From assembly GCA_002778195.1 (NCBI GenBank), contig PCDI01000009.1, positions 539,701-603,700 on the forward strand: DNA of 64,000 nucleotides. The letters run 5' to 3'. This DNA is from Raffaelea ambrosiae. Taxonomy: Eukaryota > Ascomycota > Sordariomycetes > Ophiostomatales > Ophiostomataceae. Of this stretch, positions 1-10,634 are shown in pieces. The first letter of the stretch is position 1; every line of letters starts with the position of its first letter. A program made the translations under genes and the position numbers. The notes below the pieces were generated by a model. The model was not told the DNA's origin. It searched no databases and worked only from the letters and a program-made list of their open reading frames with translations.

Positions 1-386
1 GGGGGGGGGGGGGTGCTGCCTCCATCTTTGTCTCTTCTCTGTCCACAAGCACGTTTTAAAAGTGCCCCAGCTGGTCAGCCTGTCCCGAGGCAGACCACAC
101 CACACATCTGCCTATCATCTTACATCTACCACTGTCCCTTGTCTTTTTTTTTCTTTTTTTTTGGAGAATCGGGTTGGCGCGAATGCTCTTTTTTGTCTCT
201 CGTTTCTGCTTGTCTCGATTGTTCTTATTTTGTTTTGCTCTGAATCAACTCGTGGAGAATAAAAAAGAGGCACAAAAAAGAAACATAGAATATGATCATT
301 GAAAGTTTAAAAGGGAATTGGGGAGGAAGAGAAAGGGGGCCTGTAAGTGTGTGGTATCTCTCTCTTCACATCTTCGTATTTCCAGC
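1..386. other. 3' flank of cofilin; starts with a G12 tract
   Basis: No gene is supported here. The first 12 bases are all G, which may be a real homopolymer or a contig-edge artefact. The remainder is the presumed 3' untranslated region of the cofilin gene, which reads leftward, with T-rich runs. Confidence 0.5.
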
Positions 387-1290
387 TTAGTGCTTGCCCT
401 TGGCCTTGTCCAGCACGAAGTCGTATTCGATCTTCTCGGCATCGTTTGCTTGAATTTCGATGTTCAGTCCCTGCAAAGAATCTCTCAAAGCTTTCTTGGA
501 CGAGGAGTAAAGCATCTTGGGCTTCGGCTTCGCGTCATCCGGCGACCACGCAATGAAGAGAATGTTCTCCCTGAAGGCTTGTTAGCAACCACCATTGCTA
601 CTAGAGAAAGAGGAAGGCCAAAGTATAGGAATAAAATGGAGCGGAGAGGAGCAGTAGAGTGTCGAGAGAGTAACAAGCACACTTCAAAACAAGGTTGAGG
701 CACATACCGTTTACCCTCAAGGGCAGAAAGCTCATATTCCAGGAAGTACACAGCGTATCTCGGACCCGGACCGGAGACGCCCTGGGGAAGAAGTGTTAGC
801 GTCAACAGAACCCAAAAATGGAGCCGGGTAGTAGAACAAGATATGGTTTCGCTGAGGTGTTCTCACATTGACGGTGTAGGTCGCGTCAACCAACTTCTGA
901 CGGAACTTGTCATAGTCCGGCTCGCTCGACGCCTCGTCAACCACAATTTTCTTGTTGTCGTCCGAAAACTTGAAGATGATGTACTTGTACTCCTTGGCCC
1001 TGAGCTTCTGGAACTCCTTCTGGCACTCCTCCGAGACTGTGACGCTGTTGTGGATGTCAGCAATGGCCCCGCGCAGGATCGGTTGTGTTCGCCCTGGCTT
1101 CTACGTAAAGCCCATTTCGAGAAAATGCCGACTTTGTCGAATTGAAATAGCTTTACTCACCCGGATATGGACTGTAATGAAAAGGTCAGCCGATGAGCAC
1201 ATGATCCAAGGATGAGATCCGTGTTGGGGAGATCGTGGGGTCGGTGAGGAACAGCTGTCGAGAGCACGCGACCGGGCGGGAACATACCAT
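387..1290 (-). CDS. cofilin / actin-depolymerising factor
   Basis: Cofilin severs and depolymerises actin filaments and drives actin turnover in the cytoplasm and at endocytic patches. The spliced model has exons 1288-1290, 1161-1171, 867-1044, 708-781 and 387-570, giving 149 residues, close to the family's usual 140-155. The N-terminus reads MSISGVTVSEEC, the classical ADF start with its regulatory serine. The middle contains YKYIIFKFSDDNKKIVV and RYAVYFLEYEL, and the C-terminal half carries ILFIAWSPDDAKPK and KMLYSSSKKALRDSLQG, which matches the actin-binding long helix. Exon 1 is only the ATG and exon 2 only 11 nt; this arrangement was chosen because it alone restores the canonical N-terminus in phase (450 nt in total). 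It lies in tandem with hsp60. Compared with my memory of the Neurospora protein it is somewhat divergent, so a second, non-canonical cofilin paralogue is possible. Confidence 0.88.
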
Positions 1291-3325
1291 GATGAATCAA
1301 ATTTATGTGTAGCACACAAGGGGGTCGTGCGATGAAGGAAAATCTGCAAAGAGCTCTCGTTAGCAGTAAATTCGTGGTTGGTCACAGGACGACAGCCAGA
1401 GTTGTCAGTGCCCTCAGTGACCAGACAGTCTTCCACTCGGCATCGCGCAAACAACTGTTCATTTCGTCACAAATTGAGAACATGCACAGTAGTTGGGTGA
1501 TGCAACGGTCGGGGCTTGAAAAAAGATCGAAGAGCAGTGCGGGGGGAATAGGAGACGAAAAAGGACGCTGACGGGCCAAACATACTAAAGTCAGAGATTC
1601 AAAGAAGAAACTAGTTTCCAAGCTGGAGAAAAATGGTTGTGTTTCCTTTGTGTCGCGATGGGTGGCAGGTGGTGTTTGAGAAAATGGTCGACAGTTGACA
1701 ACGAGGGAGGTGAAATGGAGATGTCGTTGTGAAGCCGAGTCAAAAGATGGCTTTGGTGAGAAGAGAAGAGGGTTGGCAAGTAGAAGACGAGAGATAGGAG
1801 GCGGAGGGGAGATATTTACAGAGGTGGGGTTTTTCTTCGGATTTTGCTGATGCAGGCGACCACAGAGAAGGAGAAGGAGGGGGAGCATAAGAAACAGGAA
1901 AGAGGGTCCCCCCTCCCTGCTCTGCGTGTGGTGTGTTGTCGGCTGTGCTAGCTGTGGTGGGGTTGCCTGGGGGATGATGATGCAGACAGGCAACTTTGTG
2001 GGCAGGTGCACCCCTGTAATACTATGTAATCGCATTCATAATAGTGCTCATACTGCGCAAGGCTCATAATACGACAGGCAGCTACGAACACAGCTGTAAA
2101 ACACCTCTCTTTCTGCTTTTGGCCTAGAAATAATACCGACTGCATCCTGCCTTAGCGGCTTTCTGCGCCTGCAGGGCCGGTTGTCAGCCGCTCCCAGGCA
2201 GACACGTTTGCACGAGGCAACCGTTGCTGGCATATATCTCAGGGTCTTAATGGGGCAAAAAGTGTTTATGAAGCCGACGTCAGACATGTATTACTAAGCC
2301 AGACCTCGCTCTCGTCGTTCGGGTCTGTCTTACACATAGCATATTTGAGCGATGGGCAGCTGTATCTTGGCAATTTGGAATCGACAGCAAGCATGCGGCT
2401 TGGAAGAGCGCAGCCGATCATGACCAAATATTGTCCTTATCTAGTGAAACAGTGGCAACATAGACACAGGAAAGGTTGGGCAAGCAGGGAAACTGGAAGA
2501 ACAGCTACAAAATCAAAGCATCATCGGCACTAATTCAAGCCGCAATAAACTGGGCCTGGTTGAAGGTTTTACATACATAGTAGTATGTACCGTGTGCATA
2601 GTAGGTTCTTGACTCGGGTCTATGGCCATGGAACTATGCCTTTGTCCAAATAGCCCCTGCAGATGGCCGGCAGAGCCTAGGCCGGGGGTCGCATCTGGCC
2701 CCCATCCAACAATGCCTTTGTGGAAAGGGTTTCCCGGCTGAAAAATAAGCATCAGGCAGCACCGTTTTATTCTGGGGCGAGCACCTTTTACTTGCACACG
2801 TAGTCATCTAAAACCGCTTTTGTATTGTGGCTTTTGTAATACAAGAGGCCTGCCGGAAGAGAGGAGGAGAACAGACAAGCCAGGCTGAGTCAAGACTTGA
2901 TCGGGGGTCCTCACCTCAGGATCAGTCCTGTCTCCCTCTTTCTGCAGGCCGTGGTTGAGAGATGCCATGCCAACTGTAGACACGACAGGTATAAGGTATA
3001 GAGGGGAGAGTAGTACAAACAATGAGGATAAAATGAAGGTAGCAAAGATTCATACACATGTCTTGTCGTGGTAAAGAGATTCCGGCCCCTGCCAGCCCAA
3101 TCAAATAATGGGAAAACAAACTCCAAAGCCAGATTTGGTTATAACCCCCAGTCCTCCGTCTTCCGGTTGATTTTTTTTTTCTCTGCTATTTTGAATCCAA
3201 ATCAAAAAGAGAGACGCACAACTTTTATATTTTGGTATACAAAGATAACAACATGGAGTTGGCATGAGTTTCGGGCGTCGTGACTTGTCAAAAAGTGAAA
3301 TACTTTATGAGACGTCACTCCCCCC
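1291..3325. other. intergenic: cofilin promoter and hsp60 3' flank
   Basis: About 2 kb without a convincing reading frame; the open frames present are short, of biased composition and mutually overlapping. The part next to cofilin (to about 2000) is purine-rich on the plus strand, which is a CT-rich leader for a minus-strand gene. Two copies of the dispersed TACTATGTA word lie at 2020-2028 and 2574-2582. Confidence 0.5.
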
Positions 3326-5178
3326 TTACATCATACCGCCCATACCGCCCATGCCGCCCATGCCGCCCATGCCACCCATCGGCGGGGGACCCTTCTCCTC
3401 GGGGGCCTCGACGATGGCGACCTCGGTGGTGCCAAGCAGGGAAGCGACGCCGCTGGCGTCAACCAGGCCGGTGCGGACGACCTTAAGGGGGTCGAGGATA
3501 CCGGCCTGGATCATGTCGACGTACTCGCCCTTGGAGCTGTCGAAGCCCTTGTTGAAGTCAGCACCATACTCGTCCATGAGCTTGCCGACAATGACAGAGC
3601 CCTCCAGACCGGCGTTCTCGACAATCGTGCGGGCAGGGCGGGTGATGGCGTTCTTGACGATGCTGACACCGAGCTGCTGGTCAAAGTTGGCCGGCTTGAC
3701 GTCGCCCAGAGCCTGGCTGGCAGCCTTGAGCAGGGCGGTACCACCACCCGGCAGGATGCCCTCCTCGACGGCGGCGCGGGTGGCGTTGAGAGCGTCGACG
3801 AAGCGGTCCTTCTTCTCGCCGACCTCCACCTCAGACGAGCCGCCGACCTTGATGACGGCAACACCGCCGGACAGCTTGGCCAGACGCTCCTGGAGCTTCT
3901 CCTTCTCGTACTCGGTGGTGGTGGGGTCGTTCATGACGCCGCGGATCTGCTCGCAGCGCTGAGTGATGGAGTCCTTGCTGCCCTCGCCGTTCAGCATGAT
4001 GGTGTCCTCCTTGGTGATGGTGATGGAGCCAACGCTGCCGAGCAGGTCGGGGGTGGCCTTCTCGAGCTTGACGTCCAGCTCCTCGGTGAAAACGGTGCCG
4101 TTGCTGAGGATGGCAATGTCGCCCAGGATCGACTTGCGGTTGTCGCCGAAGCCAGGGGCCTTGACGGCAGCCACCTGCAGCTGACCGCGCAGCTTGTTCA
4201 GGATGCACACAGCCAGAGCCTCGCCGTCAATGTCCTCAGCAATGATCACCAGAGGGCGGCGCTGCTGGGTGGAGATCTCCAGAGCGGGGATGATGTCCTG
4301 CACGGCCGAGATCTTCTTCTCGGACAGCAGCAGCAGCGGCTTCTCGAACTCAACCTTCTGGGACTTGGGGTCGGTGATGAAGTAGGGAGAGACAAAGCCG
4401 CGGTCGAAGCGCATGCCCTCGGTAACTTCGAGCTCGTCGTTGACGGTCTTGCCCTCCTTGACGGTAATGACGCCCTCCTTGCCGACCTTCTCCATGGCGT
4501 TGGCAATCAGAGCACCGATGTGGGTGTCGCCGTTGGCGCTGATAGTGGCCACCTGGGCGATCTCGGCGCTGGTGGTGATGTCCCGCTTCTGCTTCTGCAG
4601 GAACTCGACAACGGCAGTGACAGCGGTCTGGATACCCCGGCGCAGATCCATGGGGTTGCAGCCAGCAGCCACGTTCTTGACAGTCTCGGAGAAGATGCCG
4701 CGGGCCAACACGGTGGCCGTGGTGGTGCCGTCACCGGCAACCTCGTTGGTCTTGGAGGCAACATCCTGCAGCAGCTTGGCACCCAGGTTCTCAAATTTGT
4801 CCTTGAGCGACACAGCCTTGGCCACTGTCACACCGTCCTTTGTGATCTTGGGGGACCCGAAGCTCGACTCGATCAGCACGTTGCGGCCCTTGGGGCCCAG
4901 GGTCGTGGCCACGGCCTTGGCCAGGGTCTCGACACCAGCCAGCAGGGCAGCCCGGCCCTCAACGCCGAATTTAATCTCCTGGCAGGAAACGTTAGGCCCC
5001 TGTCAAACACTTGCAAATCATGAAAAGAGCCGGGGACACACAAAAAGCCCCGATATAAACGCACCTTGTGGGCAAACCGACGCTGCTGAAGAGACAGGCC
5101 GGTGGTGGATGGCCGAAGGCCGGCGGCGGCAGACGAGAGCACCGAGGCTCTTGCCCGGGAAGTCAGAGCACGCTGCAT
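3326..5178 (-). CDS. hsp60: mitochondrial chaperonin Hsp60
   Basis: Group I chaperonin of the mitochondrial matrix, forming the ATP-driven folding chamber with Hsp10. Exons are 5065-5178 and 3326-4978, joined across an 86-nt GT-AG intron in phase 0, giving 588 residues. Residues 1-38 form an Arg/Ser-rich mitochondrial presequence ending RRFAHK, with the intron exactly at its end, followed by EIKFGVEGRAALLAGVE. The ATP-binding signature ATTLGPKGRNV, the loop VAGDGTTTATVLA, the apical-domain region and the late LPGGGTALL block are all present. The tail is the flexible Gly-Gly-Met repeat (about six units) ending in MM. Conservation is very high throughout, with no damage. A candidate heat-shock element lies 146 bp upstream of the start codon. 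Large open frames on the opposite strand over this gene are shadows of its biased codon use. Confidence 0.98.
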
Positions 5179-5613
5179 TGTGTGAGGTAGCGGAGGGCGA
5201 GGAGAGGAATACAAAGCCAAAGAAGAGTCGCTGAGAGAAAAAGACTTGGGGAGAAAGTCTATTGGAAAAACAGATCTATGGAAGAAGGGAAGAGAGAAAA
5301 CTCAAATAACCACAAGTTCTAGAGAAGCTCCAAGAAAAAAAAATCCACCTCGGTCATAATTGGATGGCGGCGAATTGGGCTAGCTTAATATAGACTAGTG
5401 TCTTTCTTCTCCAGTGCTGACCATACATTCTATCCAGTTCTATGGGGCAGGGTCCCCACACCTGCCCGGCTGTATCGCACAAACGCCTGTGATGAATAAC
5501 CGAGTTCGCTGTAAGTACCTTCCTTCTATTAAGAGTTAACTACACCGTATGTCCTCCTCATTACTGTCGCCGGCCGGCGCCTTTAGTCGTCGCTCTCAGC
5601 TGTTTCGTACCAA
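5179..5613. other. hsp60 promoter / SDR 3' flank
   Basis: 435 bp between two minus-strand genes. It holds the hsp60 leader and promoter, with a purine-rich plus strand from 5220 to 5340 and a heat-shock-element-like site at 5324-5336. No reading frame of note. Confidence 0.6.
5324..5336. promoter_or_regulatory. candidate heat-shock element of hsp60
   Basis: The sequence GAAgcTCCaaGAA contains three HSF units in the alternating 5-bp register. Two units are perfect GAA and the middle one is TCC in place of TTC. It lies 146 bp upstream of the Hsp60 start codon. HSF control of mitochondrial chaperonin genes is well established; binding here is inferred. Confidence 0.45.
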
Positions 5614-6630
5614 TCAATTCAGCAGGCCCTTCTCCCGGAACGTCTTCTCCGTCCACGTCCACAGTTTTTCGGCCAGCTCGGCGTCCTGAGCGTAGTTGCT
5701 GGGTTTTCCGATCTTGGCATACGGCACAACGTAGCTGCCCGACTCTGAGCGCGGGAAATCAGTGCCGGCAACGCTCCATAGCGACGACACAGCGCCCTTG
5801 GCCTCATCGGCATAAAGGCCCAGACATCCTCCGATGGAGGTGGCCGCCCGCAGGACAATGGCCGGCGCGAGGGTCGTGGCCTTGTTCAGCAGCTGAGTCT
5901 GGACAACGCCAGGGTGGACGGCAGCCGTCCAGATCTCGCCGTCTTTCTCTGGCCCGTACAACTTATTGAGCTGCTTACTGTGTAGAACGTTGGCGAGCTT
6001 CGACTGGCCATAGCGGGTCATGCCACTCTCGGACTCGAGTGCTGTGTCTGCAAAGCAGATGCCTCCCTCGGGTGGGAACATGGAATGGCCACTGGACGAG
6101 ACGTTGACGATGCGCACAGAACCGGGCTTTTCCTTTTCCGCGAGGGCAGTGCTCCGCAGCAGCGGCAGCAAATAGTAGGTCAGCAGCCAGTGGGCGAGGT
6201 AGTTGGTTTGGAACTGGGCCTCGAAGCCATCGTCAGTCATGCTGAAAGCTGTGCCCATAACACCGGCGTTGTTGACTAAACCGTGCAGCTTGGTTTCCGC
6301 AGCGAGCACCTTGTTAGCAGCGATGATGACAGTGGACAGGTTGTTGAGGTCCATGGCTAGGAAGCGGACATCGGCATCGGGTGCCGTCTTGTGGATCTCC
6401 TTGATGGCCGCCTGGGCCTTCTGCTCGGAGCGGGCACCCATGTAGACGCGGGCGCCATTTCTTGCAAGCGCGGTGACGGTTCCGCGGCCGCTGAAAATAG
6501 TCCAGTTAGCGAGAGCGTGGAGACAAGGAGTCAATGTGTGATTATCTACTTACATGCCGGCATTGCCACCAGTGACCAGATAGACCTTGCCGTCCAGGTT
6601 GGGTAGAGACTGGGCTGAAAACTTGGGCAT
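5614..6630 (-). CDS. short-chain dehydrogenase/reductase, retinol-dehydrogenase/WWOX-like
   Basis: NAD(P)-dependent oxidoreductase of the classical SDR family, acting on a hydroxyl or carbonyl group of an unknown substrate. Exons 6554-6630 and 5614-6490 join in phase 2 and give 317 residues, normal for the family. The Rossmann glycine motif TGGNAGIG spans the intron, which confirms the splice. The family motifs NNAGVMG, the catalytic serine in NVSSSGHS and the YxxxK pair in RYGQSKLAN are all intact, followed by AAVHPGVVQT. There is no signal peptide or obvious membrane helix. It is divergently transcribed from a Zn2Cys6 regulator across a shared promoter with repeated GTCCGC sites, which suggests but does not prove local regulation. 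Substrate assignment is not possible from sequence. Confidence 0.93.
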
Positions 6631-7361
6631 GGTGAAGGAAGAAGAGAAGCAAAATTGTGCTGATTACGATTGCGGTGAGTCTGCGGAAGAGTCGAGCAGC
6701 AAAGGCAGTCAGTCAATAGCAAGTTTGAATGGTGATCTGGATGAGTTTGGCTTCCATTCTTCTCATCTACTTTCGTGATGGCCATTTTTTCTTTAAGTAG
6801 TCCATTTGCCGTTGAGGTGGGCGTCTTTTCGGGAGCCTTTATGACGCCGAATCCAAATTTGCCACGCCGCCCTGTGCTTCTGAGCCACTCCCGGAGTGTT
6901 GGGATGACGTCGGTGTGCTCCTCCGTCCTGTAATGAAACCCGTCGCTTGCGCGCCGAGGCCGCATGCGTCCGCACGAGGCCGCATGAGTCCGCTAGGGTC
7001 CGCTTGTAAAAGGCGGGAAAAGTGGGTTCATAGGCTATGCACACTAACACGGTATGGCGCCGATAACGTCCAGCGACATCCCGTCTCACTGTAGTTATCC
7101 CAGAAAACGGTCCGTATTACTCTGTCTGACTGGCCTTGCCAACACGCAATTTTCTTGCTCTCTCGAAAATTTTACATATAAGCGGGCTCGTGCGGACTCG
7201 GGCGCACACCTTGCGGCTTTGTTTCACAGCACTTCACATCACAAGCCGGGGAGACTCACGCCCAAATATCCGACAGCAGCCAAGATTAACAGCAGTACTC
7301 AGTTACTTCCTCGCGTTGCAGCACGTCACCGCAGCGTATTAGTACAGCCTTCTTCTTGGTT
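6631..7361. promoter_or_regulatory. shared divergent promoter of SDR and Zn2Cys6 factor
   Basis: 731 bp between divergent start codons. It contains a perfectly abutting 20-bp tandem repeat (6955-6974 and 6975-6994, two mismatches) and four copies of the hexamer GTCCGC or its complement, at 6968, 6988, 6998 and 7192. CGG/CCG-containing words are the usual targets of Zn2Cys6 proteins, so autoregulation or control of the SDR is plausible but inferred. Confidence 0.5.
6955..6994 (+). repeat. 20-bp direct repeat x2 with GTCCGC cores
   Basis: Two adjacent units of the form CGAGGCCGCATGNGTCCGCN, followed directly by a third partial copy AGGGTCCGCT (6995-7004). An inverted GCGGAC copy sits about 190 bp further on. 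The spacing of successive cores is 20, 10 and about 194 bp. Confidence 0.75.
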
Positions 7362-9514
7362 ATGTCGGACTCTAACCCCGATGTTGCTCGCCAGGCGTGT
7401 ATCTCGTGCCGCCGGCAGAAGCGAAAATGCACGCGAGAATGGCCCTCGTGCCAATTGTGCCGCAAAAACAGGCGTCCTTGTACCTACCCACCGGAGGCTC
7501 TGGAAGGATTGACCCTTACGCCACTGCCCAGTTCATCAAGTGTTCCCCCACAGCAGCAGCAGGAACAGGCAGATCAACAGCAAGGGAAACAGCAACAGAC
7601 ACAGCAAAGCCAGCAATCAGAACTACGTCCTCTTGAGCCGCAGCAGGTGTCTGATACCAACACAAAGCTCTTTTTCCTGGACTCGTACATCTTTCAAATC
7701 AGCCACGCCGCCATCAAGCAGCCTTCTATCAAGCTGCCTCCAGACTTCCTGCTTTTGCTGGAAGACAGGGATCAGCTCGGCCAGGATGTGGACACCTACT
7801 TCGCACGCTTCCACCCGACCTTCCCCATAGGTATACGAACCTATACGAACTCTCCTTGTACTCTTTGTTTTGTGTAAAACACTCTGCTTACTATCATTTC
7901 TCCTCTTCCTCTTTTCACTTCTTCGTCAATAGTTTCCAAATTACGTCTCCGCAATGAACTTGCAAAGCTCCCCGACCTCGAGTCCGATGTCATCTTCCTC
8001 TTTATGGTCATCCGCCTCATCTGCCGCAGTATGGAGGCCGACAGGGAGGCAGTCTCCCAGCTCTACAGTTGTTGCAAGATGTGCTCAGCTATCTTTGATG
8101 CTGCCGGCTTCGTCTCCCAACGCCGCTTGCAGACCTTGCTACTCCTGGCCCACCATGAGATCTCCTACGTCCTCTTCCCGTCCGCCTACATGACAGTGGG
8201 CACCTGCTCCCGCCTGGGAGTTATGATGGGCCTTCATAGCTCCCACCGAGCCCAGCGGATGCTACACCGGACTAGTACGTTCGGATCCATAGATATCTAG
8301 CCTGACTCGTGTAACTTACCATAGAATCAGCCTCGATTATACAGCACGAGGAGCTCCAACGCTGCTTCTGGGCCACTCTAGTGCTTGACCGGTAACTTTT
8401 CTATCTTTCATACCAATCCTTGTCAAAGCCTTTATTTTTCCCCTGCACTAGCCCACTCATCTAGTTATTCGGTAGATACGTCAGCATCGGCCTAGATGAC
8501 AGGCCTCTTTCTTGTCGAAATGCCAACCCAGAGGATCATCTACCCATGGATGAAACATGCTGGGATACCGGAGTAGGCTTCTCTCTCTGTGGCCTGCGAT
8601 GGTTTTGTCCATAGATCTGACTTGCCCAGGAAACGTCTGTCCGTCCGACCCTGGCCGTCTCGTCTGACGCTTTTGTCACCGCCCCCCCCTTTGCCCGCAC
8701 TTGCCAGGCCACCCACATACTTACCCGTGTCCTCACCCACATCAATGACCGTGCCCCGGCCACTCCAGAGGACTTTGAGACATACTATACAGAAGCTATG
8801 CAGCTCCATCGTATCCTTGCCGCCTTTGGTACTGCTATCTGGCAGGAAATGCGCGATATTGCACCCGGCTGCGTCGCTGAAAAGCCTGACCTTAGCACCG
8901 ATACATCTGCTGCTGTCTCTAATGTCCTGGCTCTCGTGCCTGCCAAGGCCATCTGCTTCAGTGCCCAGCTAGCTCTGTATGATGTACATTTGTGTGCTGA
9001 CACGGAGCATCCCCGGGCTGCAGGTCTATCTATCCAACTGGAGATGCAGCAGGTCGCCCTCGAAAGTGCCCGTCCTCTGGCCATAGCTGTGGAAACATTT
9101 GCCCAGGTCGTGTCATCAGCTGTTCGGAGACACCGGAATGAGACGATGCAACAGACGGGCAGTATCGAGGCTGAACATCTGACCCCTATTATCAGCCCGT
9201 TGGCCACCAACTGTCTGTACCAGCAAGCTAAGGTTGTAAGTGCTTGTTGCTTCGCTTCTTTCCAAACTCTTTCCTCATCTCCAAGTCTTGTCATTTTTCT
9301 CAACTTGTTCCCCCCTTTCCTCCCGTTTTCTTCTTTGTTTTCTTCTCCTCTGCTAACTCTATAGCTTTCGTGGTACTACCGTGAAACTGGAAAGGAAGAA
9401 CTCTCCACGAAGCTGAAAACGCTCGTCGCCGCTCTGGATGACCTCGTTCCGTATTGGCCAGTGGCAACAGAGTATCTCCGTGTTCTACAGCTAGACTGTA
9501 TCCGTCCCTCTTGA
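7362..9514 (+). CDS. Zn2Cys6 fungal-type transcription factor
   Basis: Nuclear DNA-binding regulator. Six exons (7362-7830, 7933-8274, 8325-8391, 8476-8572, 8630-9235, 9365-9514) splice in phase to 576 residues. The zinc cluster is at residues 12-39 with spacing C-x2-C-x6-C-x6-C-x2-C-x6-C and the basic stretch RRQKRK; it is followed by a Gln-rich linker. The middle region matches the fungal-specific transcription factor (MHR) domain: an LxxHHEISYVL-like helix, YMTVGTCSRLGVMMGLH, the segment CFWATLVLDRYVSIGLDDRPL, and later helices. The start is the ATG at 7362; a TTG six bases upstream is not a credible start. It faces the SDR gene head to head. No target can be named from the protein. Confidence 0.92.
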
Positions 9515-10634
9515 CATGTACAAGGAGGGACTTTTCTAAGAAGCCGTATTGTCAGTCATTTGAGTGAATACATACTTGGAAGACAGAAAGAGAGAGGGAA
9601 GAAAAACTGTTGAACCACTCTATGGGTCACGTAAACTGTCTGGCAAGGTAGGAGCCAACCACGGAAGGAGGAAGATGACAGATGAGGAAGGAACAGAGCA
9701 GATTCCAACATGTGGACAAGCGCAAATCGGAAGTCCTTAGATATGCTTTGTGAAGCGCGAACTAATTCTCTTTCGTTCTCTATATCCATCTGTGCATCTT
9801 GATTTGTCTACCTGAAAGAAGCCACATTTGTCGATCCTCCAGAGAGCCGGATCAAGTATCCCCCAAGTCTTCTCAACGAGCCAGGATGTATAGAGCAGAA
9901 AGATTCTGAAATGAGAAAATTATAATAATAATGATTCACCAATGTCAAATGCGAAATGCGAAATGCGAAATTGCTGCTCCTCGAGAGCTTTTCTCCAGGC
10001 TCTCTTGACGTCAGAGGCTACCAGCTCCTCATTCTCGACCATGCCTCCCTCCCCTCTGTCCTCATTGTCCTGAACGTTGTTCTCCTTTCACCTGCCGTCT
10101 TCTCGTTGCTGTTTTGTTTTCACGCGTTTCTTGAACCAGCTTCCGTTGACACTTTTCCTATCCGATGTCCGTTTTAACCTTCACTACATCTCGATGCTTT
10201 TTTTGGAGTGGTTTATTAGTTTTTTTCCCCGTTGATGTTTGCAAATATGGCCAGGCCAGTAGCAAATGCCTTAAACTGACAGTGGTAGACTGCCCAAAAG
10301 GGCTGACGGCCTTGGACCAGCTCCAGCTGAGCCAGTTTGGCGTTATAAAGTGCCTGGCCGAATATCTCCTTCATCAGATGACGATGTTGTACAAATTTTC
10401 CCCCAAAAGTCGCAGTCCCCTCTTATGTAGAAAGCAAGTAAGAGATATTGAAAGAGAATTCAAAAGAGGGACACAAGGCAGCTTCATCTCTGGATGATAG
10501 CCAGAGATGAGTCGTGATCTGCTTCTAGCAAAGGGCAGCAGTGACTCTGTTGAATTTCGCCGAACGCCCGCAAAAAGAGCAAAGGAGCAAAAGGCTGTGT
10601 GTGCCTCTTTGCTTGGCTGAGTCAAGAAGATTTC
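9515..10634. other. intergenic between convergent genes
   Basis: 1.1 kb holding the 3' flanks of the Zn2Cys6 gene and of the first Myb-block gene. There is a short tandem repeat of AAATGCG at about 9947-9973. No gene is supported. Confidence 0.5.
9947..9973 (+). repeat. short tandem repeat (AAATGCG)n
   Basis: Three consecutive 7-bp AAATGCG units and a partial fourth, in the 3' flank of the Zn2Cys6 gene. Confidence 0.7.

Noticed and set aside
4413..5234. 273-codon plus-strand frame opposite hsp60
   Set aside because: Shadow of the codon-biased Hsp60 coding strand; no independent features.
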